Assembly (NCBI GenBank): GCA_008508345.1 | Contig: QNGE01001015.1 | Coordinates: 70,125 to 134,124 of the forward strand | Reading direction: 5' to 3' | Source of the DNA: Paragonimus westermani | Lineage: Eukaryota > Platyhelminthes > Trematoda > Plagiorchiida > Troglotrematidae | DNA length: 64,000 nt | Shown: positions 58,401 through 64,000 of the stretch, piece after piece | Position numbering within the stretch: position 1 is the first letter of the stretch | How the letters are laid out: every line of letters begins with the position of its first letter | Translations under genes and position numbers: made by a program | Notes under the pieces: generated by a model | What the model saw: the letters and a program-made list of their open reading frames with translations, nothing else | Databases searched by the model: none | What the model was told of the DNA's origin: nothing

Positions 58401-59700
58401 AGCTTGCCCAACTTATCCGGCCTTTCGGACGATGACGATGGCCGAATTGTACGCTAACCCGAATGAATCGTCCATGTGCACACTGTCAGAAGGCCGTCGT
58501 GCCGGTGGTGTCCATGTGCGTTCTACGCCGTAGGAAAACACACATTCGGTGTTTACTGTGCACATGCTAACCAGCACCCCCGTCATTCTAGCAACTGGGT
58601 TCAGTCGAGTTAGCTTCGTTTACATCCCGTATCCCGTCTACCTGTGCTCCGTCACTCCATCAACTCGGCAAAAAATGAACGTCGCCAGATGTTCACATTT
58701 CGTTTGTTCTCGTCTATCACATACATAAACCATGGGTTAGATATAAAAGACGCAGCAATTGAACATGTTTAATTGCTGTTGTTGCCATGACTTTTATATG
58801 CACAATCAATGGTTTTATGCATGTGGCCGGCGAGAATAAATAAAATGTGAACAACTCGCAACATTGGTCTTTTTGCGTGTTCTATCAAAAGAATTCAGTG
58901 GTTCAAATTTCTCTCACTCCTTAAGCACCAACCAACCGCTCTGTCCATTAGCTGAATCATGTGTAGATTAGCCGTGTGACTCCATTTGTAATGAAATTCA
59001 AAGAAGCAAATCCTTTGCGGCATCTTAAACCGATATCGACACATGTATATTAAACTGAAAAAGATGCGGACTCAATTTCTTTACTTTATACTCTTCCAAA
59101 TTTTATCAGACATGTGCAGAATGTTGGTATGGCTACCACCACAAAGTAACGAATTGACACGCCCACAACTGTTTGACGGTGTCTACAGAGGCAAGCCTGG
59201 GTAGTTTGTTGATTGACCACCGGTCGCTTAAAACAGATCAAAGTCCACTCAATCAAGTCTTCATATGTGAAGTTCGGACACACGGCAGTTCCAATATATA
59301 CAATTTTTGGGCCCTTAATACCGATTTCATTTGGACAGAATTCTTAAACGTCACTCACGCCCACATGTTGCACGTGAATCGAGTAGAGGCAACTGATGCT
59401 CGGCGAAGAAAGTGGACACGTCCACAAGTGAAATCAATTTGGAACTATACGAAGAACGAATGAACAATCAGTTATGAACGAGGGGAAACCCCGTAGTGAT
59501 AATCGTTGCACTTGTCCCCATGCCATTACCTCCGCTTCCTGAAGCATCGCGGGAAACTATGTTTGTACACAACAAATCATGGAAATTGTGACTTTTAAGT
59601 AAATCCATGAAAGTTTAGACCTGGAAGATGCACTGGATATTACATATAGTTATCTCGTTGTCACTCGCATGTGTTAGTCTAACTCAACTGTCTTCTTGAA
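55401..59700. other. Unassigned sequence
   Basis: A GAGCAAGTGATCGCA word at about 55.63 kb belongs to dispersed repeat R. Frames at 58.0-58.5 and 59.1-59.5 kb are open on both strands, and 58.46-58.56 kb reads a Cys-rich stretch (CAHCQ, later CLLCTC) in a frame with stops. No gene is called. Confidence 0.35.
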
Positions 59701-60017
59701 ATGTATTCGGATTATACCGAGTCTGGTCAGGTCACCGTGGTTTTGGGCATTCAGCCCTTCCGACATCCACGTCTTATCCAACACGTGTTCAATTTCTGTC
59801 TATGGTTCACCTACGATCGGACCCGTTTGATTCACTCAGCACATCCGACGATTTTTGTGAACATCACCCCATTTTTCGCGACACGGCTGGTGGTGGTAGT
59901 GACCCAGCTGGTTAAAACGACCGTCTGTACTCAAGTGACGGATCAGGTCCTTCGCTTTGATCTTCAGCTTGCCCGCTGGGATGGTTCTAAACAGAATGAT
60001 GCATCTTGTGTTACTCA
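59701..60017 (+). CDS. Candidate coding exon, protein unknown
   Basis: From ATG 59701 the frame has about 105 codons with a high share of C- and G-ending codons against an AT-rich background. It ends at a donor-like CA|GTAAGC (60018); the in-frame TAA at 60019-60021 would then be intronic. Upstream in frame there is a stop at 59680, so the exon starts at this ATG or it is not an exon. The peptide has alternating hydrophobic strands (VTVVLGIQPF, TRLVVVVTQLV) but no motif I know. It could be a first coding exon of a larger gene to the right. Confidence 0.3.
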
Positions 60018-60021
60018 GTAA

Positions 60022-63000
60022 GCTCGTTTCGTAACTTCAAGGACTGGAGTTCGACCCGTGTTCGGAGAGAATAATCGGTGCTAACGAGAGGTATCAAGGG
60101 CAAAAATTGTGTTCAGCGCCTCTGTCGTACTAAATTTGGTCGGAAAAGCTTAGAGGACTGTCTGATGTGTATTCAAACGTAAGTGTGACACACCTTGAAT
60201 AGGGGAACTTCGAAATAAATATTGCTGCATAATGTCAGTTTCTTAGTTTGTGTAATCATAATGGACATCAAATAATTTTTCCCGATAATAAACATTCAAA
60301 TAGTTATTTCAATTTGCTTAACTATTAGGCTTAGCTGTTGTGCGTTGAAAATGGGATACTCAGTCGAAAAGTGGCATTTTTCGTGCAAAAATATTAATGT
60401 TCACAATGTCTTGCAGTCCCGGGAGTCACTTCTTTCAAGCAATTTTGAATTGAGGATAATTAGAAACAGATTCTTTATCCACTAGTCCCTAAAGCCCAAC
60501 TTTCAAGAGAGGGGGGAGGAGATGACATACTGAAAGAAACGTGATTATACACGCGCACAAAGAGTTATGCGCCAAATTAATAGGGAGTTGGTTTATTCAC
60601 TGCTCATCGTAACTGTTTACAGTCGCACATGACGTTAACATCGCGAATCATTCAATTAATCATATTATGAAATTTTGTCTGCTATTGGCAATACGTCAAC
60701 CGTCACAAATTTCGTCGGTCGTATTAGTGTGTATGTGTGTGTGTGTTGAGTGGCGTTCATGCCTCTACATCACCCTGATCTGGACAACCACATCTGATCC
60801 TATACATTAGCGGTTACAAGTGTTTGGATGTCAGAAAGGCAACATCTGCCAACCTGTATGGGACGAAGTGGAGTCTAAGTTCGAAGTCAGTAGCGGAATC
60901 ATTGATTAACGAGTAGCTACCGGTTAACAATGAGGATGACGACTAGAAGTAACTGTTATGGACAAAAACTAAAACAGGTATTAGGTGGGTCATTTGAACG
61001 ATTGGTTGTTTCGGTTCCAAATGTGTTAGTCGTTTCGGGATTGTGTTCTGTTTGATGCTATCACCTATAATATGATCGAAGTGACTCGTTAATTGTAAAC
61101 ATGTGTTGTCAGACATTCTTTTTCTGAACGACACCTTTTGAGCAAATTGCAGAAAGCAGTGTAACTGAAACCAGTAGATTGAACCTACTGAGCTGGACGG
61201 TTTGTTACGTCCATAACTAGAAATAAGCTGTAGTCAACTGTCTGTAGTCAACTAACAAACGTTTGCTAGAAACAGCTCACAAACTTTAACTGACAGATGG
61301 CGCAAAAAATCAGTGTTAGTCAACTCTCTGTTATAAGCGTCATGAATTCAATGGGCCTCCACTCCTTCAGAGTCCACCATAGATCACCGCTTAAAGATGT
61401 ACATTTCAGCCGAAGAATCGTCCGCAATAACATGTTTTCACCCGAGACGGTTAGTCACAATTTAATTGGCCTCTTCATCTTGTGTTTTTAAGGAGATACC
61501 ATTTTCGAGGATTAAAGTCCTACAGAAGAGTGCAACTTGAAGTATATCACATCTTTAATCTTAAACCATTAATATGGCTTTGAATTATTGAAAATATAAT
61601 CGGTCTATGGTTCTGAAAACTACTCAACAACAGCCAAAAGAAATCACACGATAGCCATGTCCAGATATATCACGGTTTCGTGAGCTGTCCTAAAATTCCC
61701 GAAAAATAGGTCCGTCCTTCAAATGAACTGTTCATATCACTCTGGAGATTGCATCAATTCGCTTTTGTCAAGGAACCAATTTGTGGTTAAACACTGAACA
61801 GAACGAAGCCTGTCGGATTGAAATGGGATGTTATGATTAGATAACGAAGTTTCAGGACTAAAACATGAATCATACGTCCTAGAAATTTCGGTGTACTACT
61901 TCAGATCGATATGACACATGTCACATATGGTATCACAAATCTTGAGAACATAGTGACGTGGCTTAAGTAATGCGAGAACGTCTGTAGGCTCCCATTAACC
62001 TCAATCTAGATTGCAGATCTTTTACGTTCATCAATGCGAATTTTTGTTGTTCTTCGGTTTGTACAAAACGATCAGGAGAACAGTGCGTCGAAAAACCGTT
62101 GTGCTTCCCATATAGCTTATTTGGATGCAGTAGTGCTTGCTGGTTCCCAGCCCTGAGAACTGGTGGATTAAAATCAGATGTCAAAAACATCAGACTGCGA
62201 TTTACCGCATGCTATTCGGACATCTTGCATTGTGAACTAAAACAACTGCAAACGAGTGGCTATTGTTGTGCATTCACTGAGTGACAGGAGAAATCAGACC
62301 GTGTTGCAACAACACGTATAACCGTGCTCAAGCACAGCATCACCTTACAGCCAAACTACAAAGGTGATGATATAATGGAACAACTCAGCTGGCGAATTCG
62401 GTCAACAGATTCAAATTCATCTCCGAAAACAAATGGTTCCAGTTCCTCAGCTAGGAGATTGATCTACGACTAGCTGTTATTTGTAGCTGCCCGTGGTAGC
62501 TGGAAAGTACTAAGCCGCTAGGACTGAGTGGTATGACTTTGACAGAACACACCACTCCGCTCCGATGAGCAAAACGACGTCACAGAGGTGAACATGCGCA
62601 GTTGATTAACCCGACTCGGTTAGGATTAAGTGTTATTTCCGATTTTCCGTGAAAAGTCCAGATTTCACTCTCTACAAGCAGACAAAACCTGCGCAAAATA
62701 ATGACATCCTATCAAACTGATCTGATGCGACAGATTAAACTAGTGTGATAATGGGGATGTTAATCTTGCTTGTGTATTTACTGCCGTATATGGATTATGA
62801 TGAAGTACGAACACAGCTACCTTGTTGTTATACACCAGACACATGCACTGTTCCTAGTTGACACAGACTCAGTTTCCCAAACAACCAGTTGGTTTGCCTG
62901 TCATCTGTGCGCATTTTCGCATTGCTACACTGAAGTCTTTTTAGTGTATAAACCGAACCAATCTTTTGTGATTGTATTTGGTGAGTGAAAGTGACGGAAC

Positions 63001-64000
63001 ATATTTTTCACGGTTAATTAATGTTCCGGGTGTAATATAGGACAAAATCATGTATATTTGTCAGTAAGTGCGCCACCATGTGAAAACATGCTTCTCAAAG
63101 TACACTTAGGTTATCGATGCTAACGCGTAATGAAGAGACAAGGATTTGTTTTGTACATCCCGAGAGGTGTAATTTCAGTTGTCGATACTTTCAAAGGATC
63201 CGTAGCGGAGACCATTTATTTGCAAGGTATGCAATGGATAGAATAAGGATGGAATCACGAACCTATACATGTTAATGTATACAATAAATGAAACGAACAG
63301 GCTTGTCCTGTATCACACTCAGTTGCTCAATGAGCTCAATGAAATAATGGAAATTCTCACTAGCAAATGGATTGCTGAATAATTTCACTGTTGCGTTTGG
63401 GAGTGTAGGAAGTTACAGATGAATCATATTACACGAACATATATTGATTATTCGTTAGTGTCCTTCACGTTTTTTGTGATCTGTTCACAAAGTGAGATAA
63501 CAAGACTGTACACAAGAATATGAATATTCGAAATGATACAGTTGTGCATTCATCTGGGTAGGACTTACACCTCATCTTATACTCAGGTGGTTCTGGAATA
63601 CAATTCAGGTGGCTTAAGAAAACTGCCCCACATTCAATCAGAGACATTGCAATTACAAAATGTCGTGATATGACGTTTGAGTTCCCGGTCGAATTTTTGA
63701 TGCACATTAGAAAACAAAACATCGTCTACTCTTAGGGTGGTCATCTTATTAATAAATCCTGATCACGACGTTATCGGCTGCAGTTGTTTGATTAGTTGAA
63801 GTGTATTTCCCTAAGATCATTAACCAACTTGAGCGTTACTCTCAACTAAGCACGATTGAGTGGTCAAGTGTTGTAGTCTGGTCGTACCTGGGGAGATGGG
63901 AGTGGTTCGGAAGCCTAGCAAGAACCTTGGTCAGAGTTCCATTCTGGGTAGGGGAAAGGATATGGACTGATGATGAGTTCGAACAAGTACGGAACACAAG
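60022..64000. other. Unassigned sequence to window end
   Basis: A short (GT)n run at about 60.73 kb. Otherwise only short frames on both strands, the longest 85 codons at 63465-63722 minus. No gene, RNA or shared repeat was recognised. Confidence 0.4.

Noticed and set aside
60030..60080. B-box-like GGAGTTCGACCC
   Set aside because: No A box at the right distance and no repeat partner in the window.

Overview
The window looks like a gene-poor, repeat-rich stretch of an invertebrate nuclear genome, most likely a parasitic flatworm (trematode or related neodermatan). The signs are a moderate GC content with no prokaryote-like dense coding, almost all open frames being short and stop-ridden, and a mix of decayed RTE-type and CR1/Jockey-type LINEs, Ty3/gypsy LTR elements, Penelope-like elements (PLEs) and tRNA-derived SINEs. 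The species assignment is inference from that repeat mix; no single-copy marker gene was recognised.

Layout. 0.6-1.4 kb: 3' end of an RTE-like LINE on the minus strand, ending in a (CAT/ATG)n tail. 1.4-9.8 kb: mostly unassigned, with two weak exon candidates (about 4.0 and 6.7 kb) and a repeat at 8.7-8.9 kb. 9.9-11.0 kb: gag-protease fossil of a Ty3/gypsy element. 11.5-16.5 kb: two head-to-tail CR1/Jockey-like LINE copies. 17.4-17.7 kb: a tRNA-derived SINE (family A). 18.6-20.3 kb: a second gypsy fossil (gag, zinc knuckle, protease, RT). 20.4-22.2 kb: a second RTE-like LINE, which abuts a rearranged PLE at 22.2-25.2 kb. 25.4-26.0 kb: end of another LINE. 27.7-28.3 kb: tRNA-derived SINE heads (family T). 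28.34-29.13 kb: a compact PLE fragment with inverted terminal arms around a GIY-YIG endonuclease.

The second half (29-64 kb) is mainly unassigned intergenic or intronic DNA with scattered repeats: a 349-bp family-A SINE flanked by a perfect 18-bp target-site duplication (45.8-46.2 kb), family-T SINEs (44.1?, 49.7, 55.0-55.4 kb), a 64-bp-armed palindrome (52.3 kb) and diverged dispersed repeats. The best protein-gene candidate is a 139-codon secreted protein at 40.38-40.80 kb; a few other exon-like frames are weaker.

The most interesting system is the PLE at 28.3-29.1 kb. Each inverted arm contains a sequence that folds as a type I hammerhead ribozyme: conserved CUGANGA and GAAA boxes, a two-pair helix II, a three-pair helix III and a matching helix I. 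This agrees with what is known of Penelope-like retroelements in eukaryotes. The 22.2-25.2 kb PLE has its RT inverted relative to its endonuclease, as a twin-priming-like event would leave it. In the retrotransposon copies where the YxDD box could be read (the two CR1/Jockey LINEs, the second RTE copy and the first PLE) the catalytic box is altered, so these copies are dead.
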